A stretch of DNA of 64,000 bases from Ceratothoa steindachneri (Eukaryota > Arthropoda > Malacostraca > Isopoda > Cymothoidae). The stretch spans positions 155,480,172-155,544,171 of the forward strand of contig OZ018324.1 of NCBI GenBank assembly GCA_963969495.1. The letters are read 5' to 3'. Below are positions 22,718 through 33,293 of the stretch, piece by piece (the first letter of the stretch is position 1; each line of letters opens with the position of its first letter). A program made the position numbers and the translations under genes. The notes beneath the pieces were generated by a model. The model did no database searches. It saw only the letters and a list, made by a program, of their open reading frames with translations, and was not told where the DNA came from.

Positions 22718-24762
22718 TTACAAGCGCATAATGCACTGTGTACGGCACAGAGCGAGTGAAAACTCCCTGTTATCGACAAGGAGGGTTCTCTTATAACTGA
22801 TGCGCGGAAGGCACCGGTCGCAGGCGGATACTGGCGTGGTGGATCGAGTGGACCTTTCGAGATACACGCTCGGCTGCGGATGCGTAAAACTCATCCGTAG
22901 TGAAGATTCGAACGAAAAAAGCAAGGCAATAGCCCTATCAACAGCTGAAGTGCTGAACATCACAGAAGGAAGAATGTCCAAAGCACAAGAGATCCTAAAA
23001 ATGCGAATATGAGCCTCTGTCAAAAGCAAGACCAAGTAAACTGTGCGAATCTGCAATCTGCAGGCGAACACAGTTTAGGAACAAGTGCGGGTTGGGGATT
23101 TAGCCGTGGTTGGAGGCAAAAGTGCACTAACTTAGTCTTGGCCAAGGAAAACCGAAACCTGGGCGCTTCGGCATAACGAGATGCGGTTCAATGCCTGATG
23201 GAGTCGACGATCGAGTTGGCAGCTACGTAGAGCGTAGCCAGAACATCTTCCAGCAACAACGAGGGGATACGGTTGATGCTCAGAGAAAAGGGTCTGACAC
23301 TGAAGATGCTTCACTACAGGAAGTTCTCTGCCTGCTCCACTGGGCCGGAAAGGGCTCCCCTCATCCGTACGCAGAAATTAGAAGGCGTTCCCTCGTCCCT
23401 ATGGTAGCAGAGTTTCCATGATATCGTATCGATATGCGGTATCATAGTCCTTCTCTAGATCAAAAACTCCGTGGGGTTGTGCTGTCTACAAAGGAATGGT
23501 TCGCAGACGGCATTTCCAGTCGGAGCAGAACAAACGACGAGGAGTGGAACACGCAGAAGTCGCACTGTGCAGAAGACAGGTGTCCGCCGTTGTCCAGGAA
23601 AAAGGCTACTCTAACATTTACAAATTTCTCCTTGAACTTACACGCGTAGGAGGTTAGAAAAATTGGCGGAAACCCAGGGGTAGAAAAGCGATCACAGTAG
23701 ACATTCGCCAGGAGTCTGGGAGGGTACCCTCTATCTAGATCCTGTTGAACAAATTTAGCAGAAATGCCATGCCTCGCTCACCTAGTTATCGAAGCATAAC
23801 ATACGGGACATCGTCCGGACCAGGATAAGTGTCGGTGAATAAAGACAGAGCAGAACGAAACTCACACAACGTAAACCTGTCATTGAAGGGTTCTCTGCCT
23901 CTGGCTGTCAAGTCAAGTCGGCAGCCTTAAGTGACACTGCAACGTGCATTAAATGCTGGCAGATCAGCATCTCGGCCAGAGAATGTGGAAATTGCGGTCT
24001 CGTTGTCCTAGAGAGCAGGACGTGGACAGTGGGCCGGGGGCATAGAGAATTTGCTGCGAATCCTTTTGACTCGCTTCCATACCTCTGCTAGAGGGGTTTT
24101 TCCCTAAGTAAAAACACGTATGCTCGCCAGGAAGAGCGGCGGGCGGGCTTCGAAACATACCGGAACCTAGCCCTAGCTCGACGAAATTCACCGACAGTAA
24201 AACTGTTCGGGCGACGCTTATAGCGCATGTCGGCATAACGATTCTGTTTGAGGGCAGTCCTACACTCGGCTGACCACCACGGAAGCAGTCGGCGTGCAAA
24301 TTGGCCAGACGTTCTAGGAATAGTAGAGAAGCCCACGGCGATGAGGTTGCCTAAGTAATCAACGGCTTCATCCACCGACCTAAACTCTTCGACTAGGACA
24401 GTGAAATCAGTCATTTCCTGAAATGTGGACCACCGAGCTCCCCGCATCAAACTCGACTGACGGTGGAATGTAAGCAGAAATAACAGTATACCTCCTATCC
24501 AAGTGCAGCTGCACAGCTACTGCCTGAAAGGAGGTATCTAAAGCGAAGAGAAGAGCAGAGATATCATGCTGGGTGTAAATCGCGCATCCTCCTGCGCAGC
24601 CCACATCCCTTGGTAGTGAGGTCGCGAAACACTTATACACTGGGAGGTTGGGCAAGGGGGAAGCCCACCATGGTCTCCTGCAAATAGATTGCTAACGGGG
24701 AACGGGACGAGACGAGCCTCCGCAGCTCCTCCCAGTTGGTCAGGAGTCTGCAGCAATTCCAT
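22718..24762 (-). pseudogene. Family 1 ORF2 remnant
   Basis: Short minus-strand frames match ORF2 of the other copies. AHIRIFRISCALDILPSVMF is the thumb, SYVERSQNIF on the opposite strand covers the region of the catalytic box, and FQEMTDFTVLVEEFRSVDEA with RSSWRAYVFLL forms the EN-RT linker. The endonuclease N-terminus is near 24762. RNase H motifs are not readable. No frame exceeds about 120 codons. Confidence 0.75.
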
Positions 24763-25225
24763 TAAAGGAATATGCCCTCCAGGCCTAGATTGGAGGAAAT
24801 GCGGGGGCCCTCCTCGAAGAGAAGACCCTCACGGGAATGGCGGTACACTTCCTGGAGGCAGAATTCCGGGCGCTGTTTGCCGGACAATGTGCTGAAGGCG
24901 CTGTCGCCTTCAAGAAGTTATCGGGGGAGGTTGGGCTCGCCCGCCATACCTTAGGCAGGGGTCCCTCGTTTGGAGGATCCACCGTCTCCGAGACACCCAA
25001 CCTAACCCTGGTCGTGGGCGTAGAAGCCAAAGCTCCTTTGGTGCTGTCCTCCTTTTGGAGGGCAGGTTTAGGAACGCAGGAAGACGGCCTCACGACACCT
25101 TCAGGGGAGTTGCATCCTGTGAGTCTAACGACTCGGTGGAGGCGCGTGGCCGTTTCGCCTTACGGGAAACAGCCAGGCTGGGGGAGGCCCTGGTTTTAGC
25201 TAAGGCTGGGTGTGAGCCCTTTGTG

Positions 25226-26600
25226 TCACCAGCTGTACCAGGGAAGCGCCCGGGGTGAGTAAAACCTGCAGAAGGGTTCCAAATGGGCGCGGAAACGACC
25301 GTGTTCGTAGGCCTGGATGGGCCAGGAGCAGAGGGCGACTTTCCTAAAAAAGAATTGATGCACAAGACGTCCCAGGCAGCGGCGGCCGCGCCATGACCAA
25401 GTCCTTAGTCTCGCGAAATGAGAGACTATCCTGGGCCTGAACAGCCAGGATTTCCTTCTCAAGGAGATAAGCATCACATTGCTTCGAATAAGCCGGGTGC
25501 GAGTCTCAGCAATTGACACACCTGGCCACACACGATTTGGATTTATCGTGTGCGGCCTTGGAGCAACTTACACAGACTTCGGGTAACCCCAACTTTGCGC
25601 GTCTACAGCAACGTTTCGTATGGCCCAAGCGGGGGCAGTGGTATTAATGCCTTCAAGCGGCAGTGATACCAACCGGCACACACCGACCCAGGGAGCCTGT
25701 CACGGTCGAACGTGACGAAGAGTGTGGGGGTGGGACTCGAGGCCCCTCCCTGTTTTCTCATCACACGCTCGACCTTGACCGCTCCTTGGTCGGCAGCCCT
25801 AAGGTGATGTCATATATGTAGTCCATGAGTTCCCTTGCGTAGACCACTTTTTTTACAAAGTTCATGGTAGAGTGCGGCGTCACACTCACTGTAGTGCCAT
25901 GAACTGTCTGAAGGGCACTAATTATGGCCGCTTCGGAGGGATCTGACGCATTCACCAGAAGGCTCCCGTCCGAGAAACGGGTCACTTTGGGCTCTCTACC
26001 GATCAGGCTAGCTAGTGCTCTCTTCTGATGGATCATGTTACCATCAGTGACGCGAATAATTAGAAAGCGTTTGAAACCTGCAGGTTCGAATAAGCCAGGT
26101 CGTCTCTCAATAAGGGGTCCTGATCAGCCACCCTGGGGTGGGCGTCGGGAGAAGACGTGGTGATCTTGGCCTGGTCGCTCTCCGAAACGTCAGAAAACCG
26201 CCCGTACCCAGAGCCCCCGCGGAGTGAGAAAAAACTTTAGTCTTCTTGCTTCTTTACTTTGTAGGAGACGAGGGTAGGGAATGAACCCGCTTCTCTTTCC
26301 TACCGGAAGGAGGAGCCTCTAGGTCAGAGGGACCAGTTTCGGTAAGATCCTTCTCCGAGATGGAAAAGGTCTTAGCTCTCAGAGGGGCACCAGCCAGGGG
26401 AGGCGGTCCTCCCTCTCTATGCTAGTCCTCAGGGGCCTGAGCGGTCTGAGGACAAGCTTGCACAAGGTCATATTCAGGTTTGGCCCCATTGAAGATTCTG
26501 TCGTCTGGGGCTAGGTCACCTCCAGGACCATGTCCATCTCAAGGTGCCCCCCCCCCCTTCCCCGCAGGTCTCATTTGCAGTCAATTCTTTCGTCAAAGGG
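25226..26600 (-). pseudogene. Family 1 ORF1 remnant
   Basis: HSTMNFVKKVVYARELMDY and IHQKRALASLIGREPKVTRF match the RNA-binding part of ORF1 in copies A and F. The knuckle region (25500-25640) is frameshifted. The 5' limit is blurred by a C-rich run at about 26550. Confidence 0.75.
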
Positions 26601-26857
26601 GTGCCTCCATTTCCCCCATCCTCGACGCCACGTAGGGAGGAGGACACACTTGGAGGCGAATCTCCATGCGCTTTCCCAATCTCACTTACAGTTGTCACCA
26701 TGATTAGATTGAAAAAGTAAAAAAGGGGCTTCATGGAAAGTATTACATCCCTATGAGTCGGGAAGTTAAGAGAAAAGTTTCCATAGGATCAGAAATTTCA
26801 GAATATGATCTTTTCCACATATAATCGGTCCTGGTCCAATGTTGATGGGCTTTGCCA

Positions 26858-26911
26858 TTTTTTTTTTTTAAGGGGCTATCTGGCGACTGCCCACTTAGGC
26901 ATAAGTCGCCG
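26858..26911 (-). mobile_element. 54-bp ultra-truncated family 1 insertion
   Basis: The insert consists only of the A tail (poly T at 26858-26869) plus the last ~42 bp of the family 1 3' UTR, which is the terminal stem-loop (26882-26910). It is flanked by a perfect 12-bp target duplication, TGGGCTTTGCCA, at 26846-26857 and 26912-26923. This defines both ends exactly. Confidence 0.93.
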
Positions 26912-27194
26912 TGGGCTTTGCCAATCGGGCCCGCCATTTAGGCGAAATTGTTCTGGAACTTTGACCATAAAGGATGGTACCGGTGTAGCCACCTTATATG
27001 TGTACTGGAGGAAGGTGGGCAGAGTCAACAGCCCATCACATCCCATAGTCAGCGGGCTTTCGGCCCTCATAGCAGGGGCTTATGTTATGCACTGCTACTC
27101 AACTTATAAGGCTTATAAGAGGACAAAAGTGCACTGGACAACCAGAACCTCTGTGGATAGAAGGGCAAGTGTGGAAAGGGGTAGGAGGGTATGT

Positions 27195-29775
27195 TGTTGT
27201 TATTGTTGGGTTGCTCTCCAGTCAGTTCTGAACGAACAGACCAGCAATCCTGAGGTAGGCAACAGAGGGACCCGGGCGATCCCAGAGATCACTTGTACGG
27301 AGAGGCGGGGTGTGTGAGTGTCTCAGTGTATTGAGCGAAGAGCACTCTTCCATTATGTGGTCAATTGTGTGCGCTCCTATATGATAGAGTGGGCAGGTGT
27401 CTGATATTTCAGGGTGTATCCTCTTTCTGTAAGACAGAAGGGCATTGTGGTGTCCGCATCTGAGCCTGGATAGGTGAACTCGGTCCTCTCTACTTAGCTC
27501 GGTTTCTGAATCATCCACTTTGGGTGCGATTCTCCCCACAACGCTGTTTGGACCGAGTCTGTTGATAGAGCGTGTTGCTAAGGTGTTGAGTTGCTTGTGC
27601 CGCTTAGGGCTGTTGGTATGGTGTCCAGAATGCTCGTGTAGTATGTGGATGGGGTGTTTCTGATGTTTCGGTGAGTTGGTGCTGTGTGCAATGTGTGATG
27701 TAGTGGATGTGAGGTGTCTCTTGTGACCCTATCATAGAATTGTGCACCTTTTAGATCCATGTGATCTCTGACCTTTAGTGTTTTAGTTTCTCGATGTAGG
27801 TGGTCGATGGGAGTTGTTTTGGTACAACCTGTGGCGGTTCTCAGTGCATTGTTTTGTTGTATTTGCAGCGTATAGGAGTGCGTATCTGAGAGGTTTATTG
27901 TCCAGCTGGTGCCACAGTATTCGGTAGTGGATCGGATGAACTGCTTGTGGATGGTGGTGGTTGTCTCCTGGCTCTGTCCAAATTCCTGGCCCGTTATGGC
28001 TTTGAGAGCTCTGAGTTTTGGTGTGCATCTGAGTTTGATGTCAGCTATGTGGTCCTTGAAGGTCAAACCGTGGTCGTAGGTGACTCCAAGGATTTTCACC
28101 TTGTTGGCGTATGGGATGGGTGTGTTGTACAAAGTGACGGGTGTGAGGTTATTATGGTTGTATTCTTGTTTTTAGTTCGTTATGAGAGTGGCTGTGGATT
28201 TCTCTGGTGCTACTTTAAGTCTGTTGGTAGTGAGCCATGTTTGTAGTGTGTTTAGGTAGTGTTGTGCATTTGTGGCAGCTGTGTTGTGTTTAACATGGGT
28301 GGATGTGATTGTGATGTCGTCTGCATAGGATAAGGTTTTGATGTCTTGAGAGGTGGGTGTTGGGATGTCGTGGAGAAAAAGGTTGAACAGTGTGGGGGAT
28401 AGGACTGAACCTTGTGGTACTCCGTCTCTGAAGGGTCGTATCTGTGATGGAATGCCATTGAAATCTACATGAGCCTTTCTACCAGACAGATAGTTGGCGA
28501 GCCATCCTTTGCTGTTGTTATGCATGTTAGTGTTGTAGATTTTGTTTATAAGTTTATGTTTGGGGGTGGCATCGAAGGCTTTGCTTATGTCTATTGCTAT
28601 GAGTAGTGTTCTTTTGTGTGGTGCTTTGTGGTTGAAGCCTTCCAGCATGTCTTGCGTCAGTTGTGTGAGTAAGGTGCTTGTTGAGTGTTGTGGTCTAAAG
28701 CCATGTTGGGTGGGCGATAATGGGATATGTGGTGTAATCAGGTTTAATATGAGTAGTTCTATTACTTTGAAAGCTGTGCTCAGCAGTGTTATAGGTCTGT
28801 ATGAGGTGACAAGTGTGGGGTCTTTGTTGGGTTTAAGGATAGTGACAATGATGCCGTGTTTCCATGTGTCTGCGATTTTGCAATATGAGTAGCTGTAATT
28901 TGCTATGTCGGTGAGGGCTTGGATCCTTCGTGGACCGAGATGTTTAATATGGTAATTTGAGATACCATCTGGTCCAGCAGCTGGTGAGTTTTTGAGGTTA
29001 CAGTTGATATGGTTTGTTTGTCTGTAGGTGAAAGGTTTGTGGTTTTTGTCAAGTGGGAAGTGCTTCTTACGTGTTATGATTTTTCTGTCTTCTGGCGTGT
29101 GTGGGAGGTGGCTTATGTTGGCGTGGTGGTTGATGAGTATGTTGGCTTGTTGTTTGTGTGAAGGGATTGTGTTGTCACGAGTGATCGCTGCGTGTGATGT
29201 TGGAGTTTGTGAGTTTGATTTAGTTATGCTTCTGAGTACTAGGAAAATTTTCTTGCTGTTGTCTTTATGGTTGAGATTGTTAGCGAAGTTTGTCCAGTTT
29301 TGTGTCTGCTGTTGCTTTATTTTTGTTCTTATTTGTTCATTGAGTGATTGGACAGTGCAAACAGTTTCTTCTCTATGGAGAAAGGGAGATGTGTGTTTCG
29401 CATTGTCTCGGGTTTCTATGAGGCTCTTTATCTCTAATGTGAAATTAGGGTTATGAACTTTGCGGTTGCCTCGTGGAATGTGTTTCTTGCCTGTTTTGGT
29501 TATTATGGAGTTGAATTGTGTAGTGATTATTCTGTAGGTTGTTTCTGTTATGTTTGTGGTGTCCAGTGAGGCAAAGAGAGTTTCTGTGTCTTCTGTGTAA
29601 GCTAACCAATTTGCCTTTTTGTAGTTTATGAAAGTTTTCCTGCCTTGATTTTGTTTGTGTGTTGTTTTAGTTGTGATGATGATGGGTAAATGGTCTGATG
29701 GTAGTTTTTTGGCTGTACTCCAGAGAGTGTCGATTGTAAGTGCTGGAGAACAGAATGTTATATGGCATGCAGTCT
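27195..29775 (-). pseudogene. Jockey-like LINE (family 3), 5'-truncated, nearly readable
   Basis: On the minus strand the remnant starts inside the endonuclease, where LPSDHLPIIIT (about 29700) is its C-terminal Ser-Asp-His box. It continues through RT: KAFDATPKHKLINKIYNT, DGVPQGSVLSPTLFNLFLHD and LSYADDITITSTH, with the intact catalytic YADD at about 28330. The thumb has VKILGVTYDHGLTFKDH. It ends with a Cys/His tail, LRCGHHNAL and CPLYHIGAHTIDHIMEECSSL. There is no RNase H. Only a few frameshifts interrupt it (near 28650-28900, 28150 and 27560), so it is younger than family 2. The 3' end is a short AACA-type repeat near 27195. It lies in the last intron of the glycerol kinase gene. Confidence 0.85.
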
Positions 29776-29776
29776 A

Positions 29777-29880
29777 CTAAGGCGCCATTTGCTACTGGCC
29801 AGAAATCTGAACAAGTGGAAACACTTGTCTACTAAGGCGCAATGGCTACTGGACAGAAATCTGTACAGGTGGAAACACTC
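29777..29880. repeat. Two tandem ~52-bp repeats
   Basis: CTACTAAGGCGCCATTTGCT and CTACTAAGGCGCAATGGCT start two adjacent units that continue with GAAATCTG-ACA-GTGGAAACACT. They lie directly at the 5' truncation point of the family 3 LINE. Confidence 0.75.
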
Positions 29881-29929
29881 CTCCTGGTGCAAAGTGCAGG
29901 GAGAAAATGTTGAGTGGTGAGCTGCAATG

Positions 29930-30125
29930 ATACTAATAAATAATATTAATAACTTATACTAATAATAATTAATATTAATCATAATAAATAATACATAATA
30001 TATCATAAATACTAATATATTTTTTGTGTATTTTACAAATAATAATACATATAAAAAACATACTAAATAATAATAATAATATATATTAAGAATGATAATA
30101 AAAATGCTAATTATAATACTAATAA
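29930..30125. repeat. AT-rich simple sequence
   Basis: This stretch is composed almost only of AAT/TAA/ATA runs (AATAATATTAATAAC and similar). Confidence 0.85.
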
Positions 30126-30126
30126 A

Positions 30127-30300
30127 AGGGTAAAGTAGTGTTGAGTGTCGCCAGGAGAAAGTGCCCCACCAACTTTCCCATGCCCCATCATAAGAGTTTA
30201 AGTCAACCCAGTAACAGAGTCTCCCTAATTTACACTCAGACCAGGAGGATGTGCAACTCCTCAGGATACCAAATGTAACTGGCTACCCCCCCCCCCCTCA
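30127..30300 (+). repeat. Short interspersed repeat R, copy 1
   Basis: It shares an ordered set of blocks with three other copies: CACCAACTTTCCC, AGAGTTTAAGTCAACCCAGT, CTCCCTAATTT and CACTCAG, GAGGATGTGCAACTCC, then GGCTACCCC. Length is about 160 bp. No tRNA-like head or terminal inverted repeat is obvious, so the class is unknown. Confidence 0.7.
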
Positions 30301-30769
30301 CGGGTCCGTTAAAGAATGTTCGCAATCAAGGACAGCGGCTCACACCCACCAGAAGTTACCCAGTGGCCGCTTGTTCCCCAAAAGTAGCAGCTCCCAATTG
30401 GGCAACCATAGAGGCATGGTGACAGGGCAGATATCCCTACAGGGACATCCAAGATCTGAAGATCTGTTGGGGCAGACTCAAAGACGGGACCCCGAGACTT
30501 TTTGTTGGACTGGCAGTGAAACCCGTCCGCCACAAACAATATAGTCATATGCACCCGAGAATGGCCCCAGGGAGGGGCTCAGCCCATTTTACACAGTGGT
30601 TATTGGGGGAAAACAGATATTCCAATTATTCACGCCCATAGCCCCTTAAGGCCTGCAGGCGTTGTTTTTATAGAGGTTCCAAAGCCTCTCTTCTGACAGG
30701 ATATGAGGTAGCTGGTCAGATCCTTGAGCCTAGACAGAGGATTTAGGGGATAGTCTTAGAGAAAAAGAA

Positions 30770-30905
30770 ATGCTGAGAGAGAATGAGGAGGAAGCGCACT
30801 AACAACTTACCCCAGGCTCGTCAAAGAGTTCTATTTAACCCAGTAGGTGGGCGTCCCTAATTTTCACTCTATCCAGGTGAGAACAGTTAGTTCCAGCTGG
30901 TACGA
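30770..30905 (+). repeat. Short interspersed repeat R, copy 2
   Basis: The same block order as copy 1 is seen (GCGCACTAACAACTTACCCC, CAAAGAGTTCTATTTAACCC, CGTCCCTAATTTTCACTC), with the last third diverged. Confidence 0.65.
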
Positions 30906-30954
30906 AGTGCAGGTAAACAAAATGTTAAAGGGATAGTCGTAGAGTAAAACAAAA

Positions 30955-31120
30955 AATTAAAGTATGGCTGAGAGGGAGCGATGCAGAAGCGCACTGACAA
31001 CTTTCCCAGGTCCCATCAGAGAGTTCAAGTCAACCCAGTGACAGGGCTTCCCTAATTTGCACTCAGGCCCAGAGGGCATACAGCTCCACTAAGTACCAAG
31101 TGTAACAAGCTACCCCACTC
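30955..31120 (+). repeat. Short interspersed repeat R, copy 3
   Basis: This is the best preserved copy with GCGCACTGACAACTTTCCC, GAGAGTTCAAGTCAACCCAG, TTCCCTAATTTGCACTCAGG and CAAGCTACCCCA. Just after it (31143-31165) is GGCTAAGCTGGGGCCAGGGG, which matches the 5' UTR of the LINE families, so the repeat may travel with LINE 5' sequence. Confidence 0.7.
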
Positions 31121-31419
31121 CAGGGTAGCGGAAAGAGGAGGAGCGGCTAAGCTGGGGCCAGGGGCAGCACCATGAACAAAATGACCCCTATCATTTCAGT
31201 ACTAGGACAGCTACCACACATATAGTTACTCTCCAAGACTGGTTAATTTTGTTTTATTTAGTCGTAGGTTTTGTGACATTCAGGAAACCTTCTTTGATGG
31301 AAACATTTTGATTTACATTTGGGTACCAATGAAGTCCTTCAAATACTTAAAATTAAATGTAAATAAAAAATAGCAAGACCTAATTCTGGCATAATTTTGA
31401 ATCCCCACACCCCACTTAC

Positions 31420-31553
31420 CAGCTCCGAATCCAGCAAGGAAGCAGCATCCTAGAGAAGAAGTTTCAATATCGAGAGGACGCTCCAGTATTTTGCCAGTGA
31501 GCGTTGCAATCAATTGCATCAGGAAGTCGTTCTGAGCCACTCCTCCATCGATC
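31420..31553 (-). CDS. GK5: Glycerol kinase 5-like, penultimate exon
   Basis: The exon completes the Arg codon split from 44111-44274 and reads L-RIDGGVAQNDFLMQLIATL, then ERPLDIETSSLGCCFLAGFG. DGG-x3-N is the conserved C-terminal ATP-site signature of FGGY carbohydrate kinases, and the ALGAA-type stretch appears as SLGCCFLAG. The acceptor is CATCAG/GATCG and the donor CTG/GTAAGT; 134 bp leaves a single G that joins GT at 21643. Family and phase agreement make this a solid call. The choice of GK5 over GK rests on IRxDGGV-x2-N-x2-MQ and is less certain. Confidence 0.87.
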
Positions 31554-31887
31554 CTGATGGGCGAAGAAGGGCTGCTAGTTAAAGGCACCCAAGAAGAGGG
31601 GCGGGATGGCAAAAGGCACCCAAATTTAGTCATAATTATCCACAAAGATCACAAATGAGAGAAGCCAAGAGCAAAAGCAGAGCAATAACCATGGGGTAGA
31701 TTGTAGGATGAATACAAACCACAGCCACATAAAAATACCATATAATGTTCACATTGGGGGGAGGGGTGTAGTTGCAGTGAAGGCCGAGGCGAGAGTCCAC
31801 GTAAGCATCCATGCAATGGAAAAAGAACCATTTTTAAAAAATCCTTTGTATCTATTTAGTAAAAAAATGCAAATGAAGTGTTAATGG

Positions 31888-31890
<3 letters not shown>

Positions 31891-31970
<80 letters not shown>
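31891..31970. repeat. (AT)40 microsatellite
   Basis: Eighty bases of uninterrupted AT dinucleotide, followed by GGTGCAG. Confidence 0.99.
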
Positions 31971-31972
<2 letters not shown>

Positions 31973-32444
31973 TGCAGTTAGTGGATAGCCAAATATATAT
32001 ATAACAATATTTGCATTTGTTAAGAAAGAGGGAAAAGCAAAACAAAGAGCACCATGAAAAAATATTGAAGAATGATTTGGAAAGAAAGCATGTAAATTAG
32101 GGCAGGAAAATGTGTGTAAAATTTAAGTAGCTCGATTAGGCAAAAGAGTTGACTACTTGGGCGCTAGAGACACAGGAGGCAAGCGACTCCCAAACTTGTC
32201 CAGTTCTGCCAGGTTCCCTGGTGAGTATCTGAATCCGAGGCTAAAGTGAAGCACATTATTGAGTGCTAAGAAGATGATTATAATGAGTGCTTTCGCGAAT
32301 CAATAAATCACCATTCTAGTTTGAAAAGGGAACATAATTTAAGGGGGGAGGGTCAGTTTCAGTCTTATCTAACATTCATTGTTGTTGTTTATAGCCCGTA
32401 TCTGCCTGATGCAGGAAAATGCGGCCAAAATCAAGGCAACTCAA
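31971..32444. other. Intronic sequence, nothing recognised
   Basis: No coding sequence or repeat match was seen other than a few ATATATA runs next to the microsatellite. Confidence 0.55.
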
Positions 32445-32964
32445 ATAAAATTGGGGAGGCCAGCCTCCTACAAAAAGTCATAGTCTGCAAGTCTACGTGC
32501 ACAAAGCCATCCCGAGTACAAGGAATAAGCTACCGCTTGTCCCTTGTACCCCATGGTAACATGTGCGAAGATCACCCAGACTGGGACATTCAACAAGAAT
32601 GTGCGGAACAGTCTGGGGGGACAACGCAATCATCACAGTAAGGTCCAGGCGAGTGCTCCATCAAAGCACGGCGGGTGCCGCGAGTGTGTCCAATTCAGAG
32701 AGGACAAAAAGCAACCTGAAGCCGTTGTGGCATGGGGAAGGTTGGTCCATGGGATCAGTTGTGGTGCAATGGCACGGGACTTTAAGTTTCCCTCAGCCAT
32801 CTCCGATCTTCTTTGCCAGGCTGCCTTGATTCCTGCCATGGAGTCAGTGTGAGGAGGAAGAGCAAAATGCTGGTGGTTGCCCAGTCCTCGGAGATTATTT
32901 GGCGCACTCATTCCCTGCTATCCCTACATATCTATGAACCCACCAGAAGATAATCACAACATCC
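32445..32964 (-). mobile_element. Family 1 LINE fragment (3' part of ORF2)
   Basis: GGAGGCCAGCCTCC, CGAAGATCACCCAGACTGGGAC and the stretch to about 32960 match the 3' region of family 1 ORF2 (C-terminal zinc-like tail and end of RNase H) on the minus strand. The terminal stem-loop and A tail are missing on the left. Short interspersed repeat R follows at once on the right. Confidence 0.8.
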
Positions 32965-33112
32965 ACCCGGGTGTTGAGAGGGAATGCACCAACAACTTCC
33001 CCAGGCCCCGATAGAGAGTTTAAGTCAATCCAGTGACACGATTTCTCTAATTTGTACTCAGCACAGGAGGATGTGCAGCTCCTTCAGGTACCAAGTACTA
33101 CAGGCTACCCTG
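32965..33112 (+). repeat. Short interspersed repeat R, copy 4
   Basis: The blocks GCACCAACAACTTCCCC, GAGAGTTTAAGTCAATCCAG, TTTCTCTAATTTGTACTCAG, GGAGGATGTGCAGCTCC and CAGGCTACCC follow the same order as in the other three copies. Confidence 0.7.
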
Positions 33113-33293
33113 CGGGGTACTTAACATTGAGGAATAAATGGCCAAAAATGCTGTCTGTAGAATGAGTGTTCAAACAAAAAGACCATATATCTGATTGAGG
33201 AAACATAAAATGTCCCTGATAGAAATATCATCAATACTAAGCAAGAAAAACAAGACCCACTCTGAAGACCTTGGATATTTATTAGGTGCCGTT

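Larger units (their letters stand above)
22020..26690 (-). mobile_element. Family 1 LINE, old and heavily decayed copy
   Basis: The remnant is nearly full length on the minus strand. The 3' end has the terminal stem-loop in eroded form (22047-22074). RNase H is mostly deleted. The RT thumb and palm lie at 22700-23900, the endonuclease at 24090-24760, and ORF1 with its knuckle region at 25230-26600. At 4.7 kb it has lost roughly 2 kb through internal deletions. It sits in the last intron of the glycerol kinase gene, in the same orientation as that gene. Confidence 0.85.

Noticed and set aside
27947..28892. Two plus-strand frames of 99 and 116 codons
   Set aside because: They are antisense to the RT domain of the family 3 LINE, whose minus-strand frame contains the PQG and YADD motifs.
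29028..29456. 142-codon plus-strand frame rich in Leu, Cys and Val
   Set aside because: It is the complement of the Asn/Thr-rich family 3 LINE ORF2 linker and has no signature of its own.
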